From the NCBI GenBank assembly GCA_038239345.1, contig JBBSEX010000032.1, positions 1 to 31,773 of the forward strand: a DNA stretch of 31,773 nt, given 5' to 3'. Made by a program: the position numbers and the translations under genes. The DNA is from JBBSEX01 sp038239345. GTDB taxonomy: Bacteria > Acidobacteriota > Terriglobia > Bryobacterales > Bryobacteraceae. Of this stretch, positions 1 through 7,050 are shown piece after piece (within the stretch, counting starts at the first letter, position 1; every line of letters starts with the position of its first letter). The notes under the pieces were generated by a model. The model searched no databases. It saw nothing but the letters and a program-made list of their open reading frames with translations, and was not told the DNA's origin.

Positions 1-449
1 GCTCATTGCCTGTACCATCGTTGTGCCCTCCTGTTGGGGATTCGGCGACCGAACGGCCCGGCTAACGACGGTTCGTCGCTGGAACAATTATAGGAGGGCT
101 TGTTTTTCTGCTCAATTCCTGTTTAGGACAAGAGTGATCTTCAATGACCGATTGTACGCTGACTTCCGATAAGCCGCCGCTTATCGGAAGTTAGAAAACA
201 AGAGAGGCTTATCGAATGCCAGGAGCTGCGCTCGGCGGCCCGTACTGGCCCGGACAGAGTCTGCAAGCACGGATGTCTCCCCAAGAACCTCCGCCATCAT
301 GGCCGCGTTGGCGGGGAGAGTCCAGACATCGCCTTCTTTCCACTCCTGTGGTGTCCCATTGATGACTCCGCCTTTGCGTATTCCAGAGGATTGTCGTATG
401 AGCTTTCAGCCGGTTACGTGCTAAACCGGGAGCAACCAGAAAGAAGCAC
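1..449. other. non-coding left edge with a palindrome
   Basis: No convincing gene was found here. On the minus strand an open frame runs from about 400 down to a stop at 181-183. It contains a segment reading GDVWTLPANAA that loosely resembles the end of a cupin domain, but a stop codon lies just upstream and there is no usable start, so at best it is a gene scrap. The only clear structure is the perfect inverted repeat at 162-191, listed separately. Confidence 0.5.
162..191. repeat. perfect 13-bp inverted repeat, recombination-site-like
   Basis: Arm ACTTCCGATAAGC at 162-174 is repeated as its exact reverse complement at 179-191, with four bases (CGCC) between. Read another way, it has 11-bp arms around an 8-bp spacer, which is the geometry of tyrosine-recombinase core sites such as loxP or dif. 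No T-run follows on either strand, so an intrinsic terminator is less likely. No second copy was noticed in this window. Confidence 0.6.
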
Positions 450-1787
450 TTATTTAAAAGCCGCGATCGTCTTCAGCGCGATGGCCTTCCCCACCGTGGC
501 GCCGCCGGTCGCATCGAAGATCCAATGCACGCCAAGGTAGATCCGGCTAATCTTGTTTTGTTCGATCGCTTCCTCTAACGTGAAGGTCTGTTGCCATATT
601 GGACGAAAAATGCCCTCGTTATCGGTGGTAATGCCGTTGAATTCATCGGACACGAACTTGCAATCGATCTGGGCGGGCGTCTTTTTGACCAAGCCTGCGA
701 AGGTCTCAAAGCAGGCGGTGCCGAAGGTCGCGTGCCCCGACGGATACGCCGGAAAGTTGGGAGTAAAGTTGTCGCCGGTCGCACCCGCGGCGGGCCCACC
801 AAATGGATTACTTCCGGGGGCACCGAATGGGAGCCAAAATGAATCCCCCTGATGGTGGCGAAGAGAATTCCCATCGCCTTTTCCAGTTGGACCCCAACCG
901 CCGTCAGCCTCCCGTATGGCCGTAATCGGACGCCAGTAGTCGTAAACGTATTTCCAGTACCAGGCGGCAATTCCCGCATCGGCCATTGCGGCATTCACCG
1001 CGGCCAGAACATTGAGTTGGTCCTTAGGCAGGAGCCCCTTGAATTCATTTGTGGCAACAACCACCTGATTGTAAAGACGCGGCGGAGTCCCGAGCTTATT
1101 GGAACCATCGTATCCCCAGAAGATTCCGACAGCGGCGCGTTGCCTAAACGCGGCATTGCGGTGTGAGATATCGTCTCGTCCGTTCACAAACACGTCATCG
1201 TAAGCATCCGCATATTCCTGGGTCGTAAGTTCCGGGGGTGGGCCCAGCGGCGCATCGGTAGCCACGTTGGACAAGACGAAGGGAGTGACTTGGCCCCAGG
1301 TGCGTCCGAGAGCAGTCTTTTTGCTAACTGGGTCCGCGCGATAATGGCCAGGCTCTTTGCTGTGCATCGAATCTGTTTGCGCGAGACCCGATCCGTCGCC
1401 CTGCCGGCTCGCAATCCATTTATCCGCGACGTCGGCGCCGTAGGTCACAGCGGTTGGGTTGGCGTCGGCGGTTAGCGCGTCCGTCTGATCGGCGATGAAG
1501 GCGCTGAAATCCGGGTACAAAACCGAGGCCGCGCGCATTCCAGCGCCAACAGCAGCCGATTGGCCAGTGGCATCGTCGGTGCCCAGTCCCGCAGGGGGAT
1601 TTGGCAGACCGGCCAACTTTGCGGGATACACGGAAGTCACCTTTGCATATGCATCGCGTGCAGCCAAATGAATGAGGGCCAGGGCGCGGGCTGTCTTGGT
1701 CGGTCCGCCATTCGATGGCGAGTGGTTGTCGCTGAAGTCTTTCGCGACCAGATCGAGGGTCAGTTTGTTCAAGCTGATGATGCTCAT
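450..1787 (-). CDS. vanadium-dependent haloperoxidase / PAP2-like phosphatase
   Basis: 445-aa protein of the vanadium haloperoxidase / PAP2 acid phosphatase superfamily. The three active-site blocks that hold vanadate or phosphate are in order: K279 with R286-P287 (KYVYDYWRP), P349-S350-G351-H352 (PSGHATFG), and R415 with H421 (SRIYLGVHW). Family members either oxidise halides with hydrogen peroxide or hydrolyse phosphate esters; sequence reading alone cannot tell which. There is no obvious signal peptide. The start is supported by AAGGAG about six bases upstream of the ATG. The gene stands alone, downstream of a secreted propeller gene on the same strand with about 275 bases between, so co-transcription is uncertain. 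Confidence 0.88.
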   Translation of the reverse strand: MSIISLNKLTLDLVAKDFSDNHSPSNGGPTKTARALALIHLAARDAYAKVTSVYPAKLAGLPNPPAGLGTDDATGQSAAVGAGMRAASVLYPDFSAFIADQTDALTADANPTAVTYGADVADKWIASRQGDGSGLAQTDSMHSKEPGHYRADPVSKKTALGRTWGQVTPFVLSNVATDAPLGPPPELTTQEYADAYDDVFVNGRDDISHRNAAFRQRAAVGIFWGYDGSNKLGTPPRLYNQVVVATNEFKGLLPKDQLNVLAAVNAAMADAGIAAWYWKYVYDYWRPITAIREADGGWGPTGKGDGNSLRHHQGDSFWLPFGAPGSNPFGGPAAGATGDNFTPNFPAYPSGHATFGTACFETFAGLVKKTPAQIDCKFVSDEFNGITTDNEGIFRPIWQQTFTLEEAIEQNKISRIYLGVHWIFDATGGATVGKAIALKTIAAFK

Positions 1788-2064
1788 TGTTTCTCCTTGT
1801 CACGGAATAGTGCAGACTATAAGGCAATCGTTACAGACGTTCGCACAGATGGTAAACATCGCGCAGCAAGTCGGTCACCGCACCGTCGAATGCGTGTGCT
1901 GAGTTATTGCTTCAATTGATTAACGCGCGAAGAGTTTGGAAAAGAGGCCAAAAATAACCAGAGCTGGAAGCTTGCTCATAGCTTTGCATTGTTCTCCTGC
2001 GCATGAGCAAAAGAGATGAAGCGGGTCGCGTAACTCTCCAATCGGTTTTGCCGTTGAAAATTTT

Positions 2065-3492
2065 CTACCGCCCCTGCACGATCGTCCCTTTCGCCAGAAT
2101 CGATCCGCCGTTACCCAGCAACACGACTCCTCCCATCAGCGGATCGCCGGTTAACGATCCAATGCAATTGGCATTGCCGCCGGTTTCCGCGCATGGAATC
2201 ACTTCGTTGCCGACGGTCGTGGTGATCACCAGCTCCGTGGGGGCGTCCGTCACTTTCTGCACGTAGATCTGAACGTTCATGGTTCTGCCCTGAAGCGTGA
2301 AGTTGACGGTGCCGTAAGTGCCGAGCGTCGCCTGGCTGCGCGCCGGAGTGGGTTGCGTGGGCGTCGGATCGTTGAAAACCAGAATGCCGGGCCTGCCGGT
2401 ATCCAGGCCGGAGGGATCCGACGGATATTGCCGCACCGGAATGTAGATGTTGTTGTGAATCGGGTCCACCGCAAGATTCGTTCCCGCGCGGCCGGAGCAC
2501 TCCGCGCCCACGAGCGTCCCCTTGCTCGCACCGGTCGCGGACTGCGCCTGGAAAACGCCCAGAATAGGGAAAACGGTTCCCGTGTTTGTGGACGCGCATT
2601 TCCCGCCATCGTTGCCATTACCTCCCGAACCCGAGTACCAGCGCCGATTGGCGGAATTGAAAGCGATCACATCGTCCGTCGTCACCTGCGGAAAACGCGC
2701 CAGTATCGACCCATCCGTTAGATTCATCAACGCCAGGCCCGCGACGTTGTTGCAGCCCACCAGCATCGTGTTCGTCACCGGATCGATCCAGTTGCCGTTA
2801 CCCGAGCAATTGGCTATCGGGTAAGTCGCGACCAGAGCGCCCGTGCCGGCCGATCCGGCGTTGGGGTCGAACACCAGCACGCCTACGCTCGGGATGGTGA
2901 GGTAAATGAGACCGTCGACCGGGTTGAACCGCGGCTGCTCCGCGCTGCCCGGAATGGAAATCGAAGCCACCACCGTGTTGGCGTTATCGCCCGTAAGATC
3001 GATGCCCGTAAGGAAAAAAGGCGCGGTCGTGTTGCCGATATAAACGCGCTGATGGATCGGATCGTAGTCGAGCTCGTCGACCGCCGTTGGCCCCTTCACC
3101 GCAGCCGGTTGCGAACCCGGCAAATCGAGATCGTAAATGTACGTCATGGTCGCACGATCCGTCACCACGAGTTTTTGCAGATCCGGAACGACGAGTACGC
3201 CGCTGGGGCACGAACCCGTGCAGTTGGGCACCGGTACCGAGCCCAGGACGTTTTGGGTTTTCGTGTCGATCGCGAGTACGGAATGATTCACGCGGTCGGC
3301 GTAATAGAGCACCGATGTCGCCGGGTTGAACGAGCTCAGATCCGTGGCTTCCTGATTGGGGCCGCTGGTGGCCCAGTTCGGGACGGGAATGAGCCCCAGA
3401 TTTCGCAAACCGGCGGTGGGGGTCGCGACCTGACACACGGCGCTCCCCATCGACAACGATGCGAATGCCAGAATTTTGCCGAAGTTTTTCAT
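2065..3492 (-). CDS. secreted YVTN-like beta-propeller protein
   Basis: 475-aa protein starting with a Sec signal peptide (MKNFGKILAFASLSMGSAVCQ, cleavage likely near residue 22). The body is a string of WD40/YVTN-like blades recognisable by repeats such as FNPATSVLYYADR, YDPIHQRVYIGN, FNPVDGLIYLT, IDPVTNTMLVG and VDPIHNNIYIP. These fold as a beta-propeller. Such exported propellers are abundant in Acidobacteriota, and their ligands are mostly unknown. A GTG directly precedes the chosen ATG (3495); GGAG lies 7 bases from the GTG and 10 from the ATG, so either could be the start. No catalytic motif was seen. The C-terminal portion (after about residue 370) leaves the blade pattern and could be a small beta-sandwich. 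Confidence 0.8.
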   Translation of the reverse strand: MKNFGKILAFASLSMGSAVCQVATPTAGLRNLGLIPVPNWATSGPNQEATDLSSFNPATSVLYYADRVNHSVLAIDTKTQNVLGSVPVPNCTGSCPSGVLVVPDLQKLVVTDRATMTYIYDLDLPGSQPAAVKGPTAVDELDYDPIHQRVYIGNTTAPFFLTGIDLTGDNANTVVASISIPGSAEQPRFNPVDGLIYLTIPSVGVLVFDPNAGSAGTGALVATYPIANCSGNGNWIDPVTNTMLVGCNNVAGLALMNLTDGSILARFPQVTTDDVIAFNSANRRWYSGSGGNGNDGGKCASTNTGTVFPILGVFQAQSATGASKGTLVGAECSGRAGTNLAVDPIHNNIYIPVRQYPSDPSGLDTGRPGILVFNDPTPTQPTPARSQATLGTYGTVNFTLQGRTMNVQIYVQKVTDAPTELVITTTVGNEVIPCAETGGNANCIGSLTGDPLMGGVVLLGNGGSILAKGTIVQGR

Positions 3493-3596
3493 CACGTACC
3501 TTCTCCTTTACAATTCTTTACAAGTGACCGGGGACGATACTATCACACATTGGGAGATCGCAGAAGCGTCGCGTGTCGCGGATTTAAGGCGGATTT

Positions 3597-3824
3597 TGCC
3601 ACGCAACTACACCGGTATCGAATTTTGCCACGGAACTACACCCTTCTGCACCGTTCCACGGAGCTACACCAACCTGCCCGTTGAGGGGAACCGCCTATAC
3701 GGTGTAGGCCCGTGGAAGCCAAGTGTAGGCGCGTGGAAATGCGGTGTAGGTCTGAGGAAATAAAGTGTAGGTGCGTGGAAGCCGTGGTGTAGGTACGTGG
3801 TAGAAACGGTGTAGGTACGTGGAA
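3597..3824. repeat. plasmid-type iteron array (3 inverted + 6 direct copies), candidate oriV
   Basis: Six direct copies of the 16-mer GTGTAGGTRCGTGGAA start at 3702, 3723, 3744, 3765, 3787 and 3809. The spacing is 21, 21, 21, 22 and 22 bp, about two helical turns, as expected for initiator-binding iterons. Three copies in the opposite orientation (TGCCACGSAACTACAC or TTCCACGGAGCTACAC) begin at 3597, 3626 and 3654. The third direct copy is the most divergent (TCTGAGG replaces TRCGTGG). The array ends about 110 bases before the likely start of a RepA-like initiator gene and is followed by an AT-rich stretch. Together this is the standard layout of an iteron-controlled replication origin, though origin function is inferred. 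The inverted copies probably bind the same protein in the other orientation. Confidence 0.85.
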
Positions 3825-3918
3825 ATTTTAATGGCCTAACTTAATGAATCCAATGGTTTTACAAAATGCCATAGGTTTTCATAGTTTGTTTCATAGTATT
3901 CTACAGCAACATCACGCA
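3825..3918. other. AT-rich stretch, candidate DNA-unwinding element
   Basis: The stretch is visibly rich in A and T compared with its surroundings and contains a partly repeated CATAG motif (CCATAGG, TTTTCATAG, TTTCATAG) between 3869 and 3896. It sits between the last iteron and the start of the initiator coding region, where iteron plasmids usually melt DNA. It is formally open in the rep reading frame, but its composition is unlike the gene, so it is read here as origin DNA rather than coding. Confidence 0.45.
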
Positions 3919-3936
3919 ATGAGGCACCCGCCCACT

Positions 3937-5445
3937 ATGGCCGAAAGACGCACCGAAGCCCAAAAAAGCCTGATTCCTGTTGTTGTTGAGGAACACCAGG
4001 TCGACCTCGTCCGAGTCGAAAAGAGCCTGCATGCGCTCGGCTTCTTCGCTTCCACCGCGAATCGCGAGATTTCGCGCACCGTCATCCAGATCTTCCGCCG
4101 TCCCGACGGCCAGCGCATCCAAGCCAAAGCCGTCATCGAAGGCATTCCCAGCCTCGGATTACCTACTACCGCAGACCGCGATAAGTACATGGCTTTTATG
4201 AAGATAGCCCTCGATCAGCGCGAGTTGCAGGGGCAGCTTTCGAACCCCGTCCGGTTCAACGGCACGGATATGATCAAGCTCCTGCGCCTCTGCAAAGGCG
4301 GCTTCCACTACGACGAAATCAACGACTGGTGCAAGCGCATGGTGGCCACTACCATCATGTCCGAATCCTCGATTTTCCTCGCCGATCGCCGCCAGTACGC
4401 CAGCGACACGTTCCACGTCTTCGACCGCGTGGTGCTGGTGGGCGAAGAGTTAACCGACGGCACGCGGAGCGAATTCTACCAGGTTTACCTGTCGCAATGG
4501 CAACTCGCAAACCTGAATCAGGGCTACATGCTGCCGCTCGATTTCAACGCTTACTTGAAACTACACCGCGATATTGCCAAGGCCCTGTTCGGGCATCTGA
4601 GCGTCTGGTTCTACGCGAGCCGGGGCCAATCCATCGAAAAGAAATACTCGGACCTGTGCCAGCTCCTGCATATTCGCGCGTACCCGCATCTTTCGAAAGC
4701 GCTCTCCGTGCTGGAGCCGTCGCTGCGCGAACTGACCGAGATCGGCTACCTTTCCGACTGGGAGCTGACGAAAACCAGCGGGGGCGGGGAATTTAAGCTG
4801 GCGCTTTCGCCCGGCAATCGGCTGCTCTCGCTGCCGAATTTCGCCAACGCGGTGAACCCGGAGGCGCGGGCGGCGCTGGAGGCGAGTTTGCCGAGCTGGG
4901 TGAGCGAGCTGGTGCAGCGCGGCGTTACGGAGCGCAAGGCGAGGCAACTGGCGCTGGATATTCCGGACAATCAGCGCGTGATGGACCAGATCGAATACGC
5001 CGAGCACCTGATCGCGCAGGACCGCAAAGGGCGCGGCAAGATATCGAACCCGGCGGGGTTTTTCATCTGGGCGATCGAGCAGAACCTGTACGTACCCGGC
5101 GATTTCGAGACGTCGGAAAAGCGGCGGCGGGAGGAGTTGCGGAACGAGGCGGAGAACGCGCAGCGGGCGCGCCAGTACGAGCTGCAGGCGGAGTACGACG
5201 AGTTCTGCCACGAGCGCGTGCGGGAGAAGCTGGAGGCCGATTATCCGGGCGCAAAACTGGAAGCCGCGATTAAAGAGCAGATGAAGGCGATCAAGCGGGA
5301 GCAGCCGGAATGGTTTGGAAAAGTACCGGAGGGAGTGAGGAGAGAGGCGGGGATGAGTAGATTAAGGGCGGCGGTGAGGGAGGGGCTGGATTTGCCGGGA
5401 CTGGAGAGGTGGAAGAAGCAGAATGTGCAGAGGCGGATGTTTTGA
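3937..5445 (+). CDS. plasmid replication initiator protein A-like
   Basis: About 502 aa from the chosen start. The first 300 residues resemble the replication initiator protein A (RPA) family, with segments such as IEGIPSLGLPTTADRDKYM, RFNGTDMIKLLRL and YMLPLDFNAYLKL. The fold expected is paired winged helices that bind iterons and open the origin. The C-terminal third is very rich in charged residues (EKRRREELRNEAENAQRAR) and probably helical. The same frame is open back to an ATG at 3844, and ATGs at 3919 and 3937 are both possible. The first 25 codons are AT-rich and look non-coding. GAGG lies 12 bases before 3937, so that start is preferred without certainty. Adjacency to the iteron array supports the role; a repressor of its own promoter is also plausible. 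Confidence 0.75.
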   Translation: MAERRTEAQKSLIPVVVEEHQVDLVRVEKSLHALGFFASTANREISRTVIQIFRRPDGQRIQAKAVIEGIPSLGLPTTADRDKYMAFMKIALDQRELQGQLSNPVRFNGTDMIKLLRLCKGGFHYDEINDWCKRMVATTIMSESSIFLADRRQYASDTFHVFDRVVLVGEELTDGTRSEFYQVYLSQWQLANLNQGYMLPLDFNAYLKLHRDIAKALFGHLSVWFYASRGQSIEKKYSDLCQLLHIRAYPHLSKALSVLEPSLRELTEIGYLSDWELTKTSGGGEFKLALSPGNRLLSLPNFANAVNPEARAALEASLPSWVSELVQRGVTERKARQLALDIPDNQRVMDQIEYAEHLIAQDRKGRGKISNPAGFFIWAIEQNLYVPGDFETSEKRRREELRNEAENAQRARQYELQAEYDEFCHERVREKLEADYPGAKLEAAIKEQMKAIKREQPEWFGKVPEGVRREAGMSRLRAAVREGLDLPGLERWKKQNVQRRMF

Positions 5446-5453
5446 GGGGGGAT

Positions 5454-5469
5454 TGCCATGGAGCTACAC
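5454..5469 (-). repeat. isolated iteron-like copy after the rep stop
   Basis: TGCCATGGAGCTACAC matches the inverted iterons upstream of the initiator gene at all but a few positions and lies nine bases beyond the rep stop codon. It could be a stray copy left by duplication of the origin, or an extra initiator-binding site. Confidence 0.6.
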
Positions 5470-5479
5470 CTTCATTCAT

Positions 5480-5676
5480 TCACCAGCGGGCGAGCGTATT
5501 TGCGACAAGCGTGCCAAACTGATCTGGATTGCGGAACGCAAGTTCCCGCAATTCGTTTTCGGCAAAACGACTACCGCTCTCGCGATAAATCTGATCGAGC
5601 ATCTGATACCCGATAGATTTCACTCCATCGCTTTCGGCGTGGACCAGAGTAGCCGCTTCTAGGACCGAACCAAACG
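5480..5676 (-). pseudogene. C-terminal fragment of an unrecognised gene
   Basis: A minus-strand open frame of about 65 codons reads like real protein, including IGYQMLDQIYRESGSRFAEN and ELRELAFRNPDQFGTLVA and ending in ARW before TGA at 5480-5482. It has no start codon at its upstream end, where it meets the PKD scrap on the opposite strand. This suggests a gene cut by a past insertion or deletion. The family was not recognised. The overlapping plus-strand frame looks like its shadow. Confidence 0.35.
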
Positions 5677-5826
5677 GTCAAGGCGGGTACCACGGTTACG
5701 CTGGACGGCAGCGGCTCGATGAACCCCGGCGGCGTCGGAACGGTGACGTATAGTTGGACGTTTGCGTCGCGTCTGCCTGGAACGAAGACCACGCTGAGTA
5801 GCAGCACGAGCGTGACGGTTACGGCA
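5662..5826 (+). pseudogene. PKD-domain gene fragment
   Basis: The plus-strand frame reads GPNQTVKAGTTVTLDGSGS followed by VTYSWTF and STSVTVT, which is a typical PKD (immunoglobulin-like) repeat of large secreted proteins. There is no upstream start: a stop codon and the unrelated antisense fragment come first. After about 5826 the frame runs into sequence without PKD features. It is a relic of one internal repeat of a much larger surface protein and is probably not expressed. Confidence 0.6.
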
Positions 5827-5934
5827 TTTAAGCGTTCCGGCAGCGCTCTGCACCCAGCATTCCATCAGCGCGAGCGGGAACAGCCGAAGACGGGTGCCGC
5901 TGAATCGATAAAGGTGCGGTACCGTGTAAATTTA

Positions 5935-5984
5935 GGGCCGATACGGCCCATAGATGTTAAACTTTCTGTGGGCCTTCGAGGCCC
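5935..5984. promoter_or_regulatory. two palindromes upstream of vapB, candidate autoregulatory operators
   Basis: GGGCCG-ATA-CGGCCC (5935-5949) and GGGCCT-TCG-AGGCCC (5970-5984) are two perfect dyads with 6-bp arms and 3-bp centres, sharing the half-site GGGCC. They lie 22-72 bases before the vapB start. VapBC complexes usually bind paired inverted repeats at their own promoter, so these are good operator candidates. The binding is inferred. Confidence 0.55.
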
Positions 5985-6006
5985 TCATGAACGTCATCCT
6001 TCAATT

Positions 6007-6273
6007 ATGAATGTCAAACGCACCCATATTGTGATTCCCGAGCACCTGGCGAATCAGATCGACACGGTTGTCGGTAAGCGCGGTCGCAGCATGTTTCTGG
6101 TGCAGGCCGCCGAAAAGGAGCTCATGCGCCTGCGACAACTCAAAGCCCTGGAGAACACTGCAGGCGCGTGGAAAGACGAAGACCATCCGGAGCTCAAAGA
6201 GGGAGCGGCGAAGTGGGTAGAAAAGATGCGCCGGGAGGATGAAAAGCGTTTCAAAAAAGTAACGGCCCGCTGA
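6007..6273 (+). CDS. vapB: VapB-family antitoxin (ribbon-helix-helix)
   Basis: 88-aa protein beginning MNVKRTHIVIPEHLANQID. The N-terminal 45 residues (beta strand THIVIPEHL, then helices around VVGKRGRSMFLVQAAEKEL) fit a ribbon-helix-helix DNA-binding domain. The C-terminal part (AWKDEDHPELKEGAAKWV) is the kind of extended tail that wraps the toxin. It would neutralise the PIN toxin encoded four bases downstream and repress the operon. The frame is open upstream to 5719 only because it runs through the PKD relic, so the ATG at 6007 is chosen. There is no strong Shine-Dalgarno motif. Two palindromes lie just upstream. Confidence 0.85.
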   Translation: MNVKRTHIVIPEHLANQIDTVVGKRGRSMFLVQAAEKELMRLRQLKALENTAGAWKDEDHPELKEGAAKWVEKMRREDEKRFKKVTAR

Positions 6274-6277
6274 TTGA

Positions 6278-6667
6278 ATGCCTACATTCCTGCTTGACAC
6301 GAGTGTCATCATCGACGCCATCAACGGCAAGCGCAATCGAGACCGAATACTCAAGGAACTCGTGCAACAAGGTCATCTGCTGGCCTGCTGCTGCATCAAC
6401 ATCACGGAAGTTTACGCGGGCATGAGACCCCACGAGGAAGCCCGGACCGAGGAACTCCTGCAGAGCCTGCAACAGTATCCCGTCATCTGGCCGATAGCCC
6501 GAATTGCCGGACTGCTGAAGCGCGATTTCGCTTGTAAAGGAATCACCCTGGCTACGACGGACGTGACGATTGCCGCAGTCGCTCTTCATCACCAACTCAC
6601 GCTGATTACCGACAATCTCAAACATTACCCGATGAAGAATTTGAATATTCACCCGCTGCCTGGATGA
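6278..6667 (+). CDS. vapC: VapC-family PIN-domain ribonuclease toxin
   Basis: 129-aa PIN-domain protein, full length for the family. The acidic metal-binding residues are in place: D7 (FLLDTSVIID), E44 (NITEVYAGM), D95 (ATTDVTIAA) and D112 (LITDNLKHY). VapC toxins cut RNA, often tRNA or rRNA, when free of their antitoxin. The ATG follows the vapB stop by four bases, so the two are translated from one message. On a plasmid or integrative element such a pair commonly stabilises inheritance. That role is inferred here. Confidence 0.92.
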   Translation: MPTFLLDTSVIIDAINGKRNRDRILKELVQQGHLLACCCINITEVYAGMRPHEEARTEELLQSLQQYPVIWPIARIAGLLKRDFACKGITLATTDVTIAAVALHHQLTLITDNLKHYPMKNLNIHPLPG

Positions 6668-6679
6668 CCCAGACCCCCT

Positions 6680-6835
6680 CTAAAGCAGCCGGATCAGGCC
6701 AAATTGCACAAATCGGCAAACTCCGATTCCGCCCGCCTCCCGCTGCCGGTACCAGGCTATCGCCGTGTCATGGTGAGGATGGGTCCGAACTATAACGGAT
6801 AGCAGGAAGTTGAGATCAGCCAAACATGGCTTCAT
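6680..6835 (-). pseudogene. truncated PIN-domain toxin, VapC-like
   Basis: A 51-codon frame begins ATG-AAG and reads MKPCLADLNFLLSVI, then a helix with HHDTAIAWYRQREAGG, then GVCRFVQFGLIRLL and a stop. This is the first 50 or so residues of a VapC-type PIN domain with the first catalytic Asp (D6, in ADLN), but the remaining two thirds of a normal 130-aa toxin are missing. It is too short to be active. It lies opposite to, and just beyond, the intact VapBC pair, but is of a different PIN subfamily, so it is not a duplicate of it. A perfect palindrome (6855-6872) sits 19 bases upstream. Confidence 0.5.
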
Positions 6836-6854
6836 CGATTTCGCGCGTTACAAG

Positions 6855-6872
6855 GGATGCGCATGCGCATCC
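6855..6872. repeat. perfect 18-bp palindrome
   Basis: GGATGCGCATGCGCATCC is its own reverse complement. It lies directly upstream of the truncated PIN toxin start, in the position of a toxin-antitoxin operator. No functional proof is visible. The rest of 6836-7050 holds nothing recognisable. Confidence 0.5.
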
Positions 6873-7050
6873 TCCCGTCTCACAACCCAGGCTGGATCAA
6901 TGGTTTTGAGACTTTGATTTCGAGATAGGTATTGCAATAGCTTTTGTGCCGCTTTGCAAGCCGGGACCAACCGCCAGCCATCAGTCTTGAAAACGGAGGT
7001 TCTTGAGAACGACCATTTTGGTTTGCATCCCGTTCGCCCGTTTTTGCACT

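Noticed and set aside
162..191. Intrinsic terminator for the haloperoxidase gene
   Set aside because: More than 250 bases downstream and no T-run on the relevant strand.
181..400. Minus-strand cupin-like scrap
   Set aside because: Similarity is weak (GDVWTLPANAA only), there is no start codon, and a stop lies just upstream.
1912..1989. 25-codon minus-strand frame with GGAG before ATG, downstream of the propeller gene
   Set aside because: Too short, with no recognisable features or conservation evidence; a 19-codon hydrophobic frame (1920-1979) in the same place is equally unsupported.
3052..3684. Long plus-strand frame across the propeller gene start
   Set aside because: Arg/His-rich shadow of the minus-strand gene; it also crosses the inverted iterons.
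3597..3824. CRISPR array
   Set aside because: Repeats are 16 bp with only 5-6 bp between direct copies and no unique spacers; there are no cas genes. Iterons fit far better.
5423..5662. Plus-strand 79-aa frame after rep
   Set aside because: Overlaps the end of rep and an iteron; the opposite strand reads more like protein, so this is taken as its shadow.
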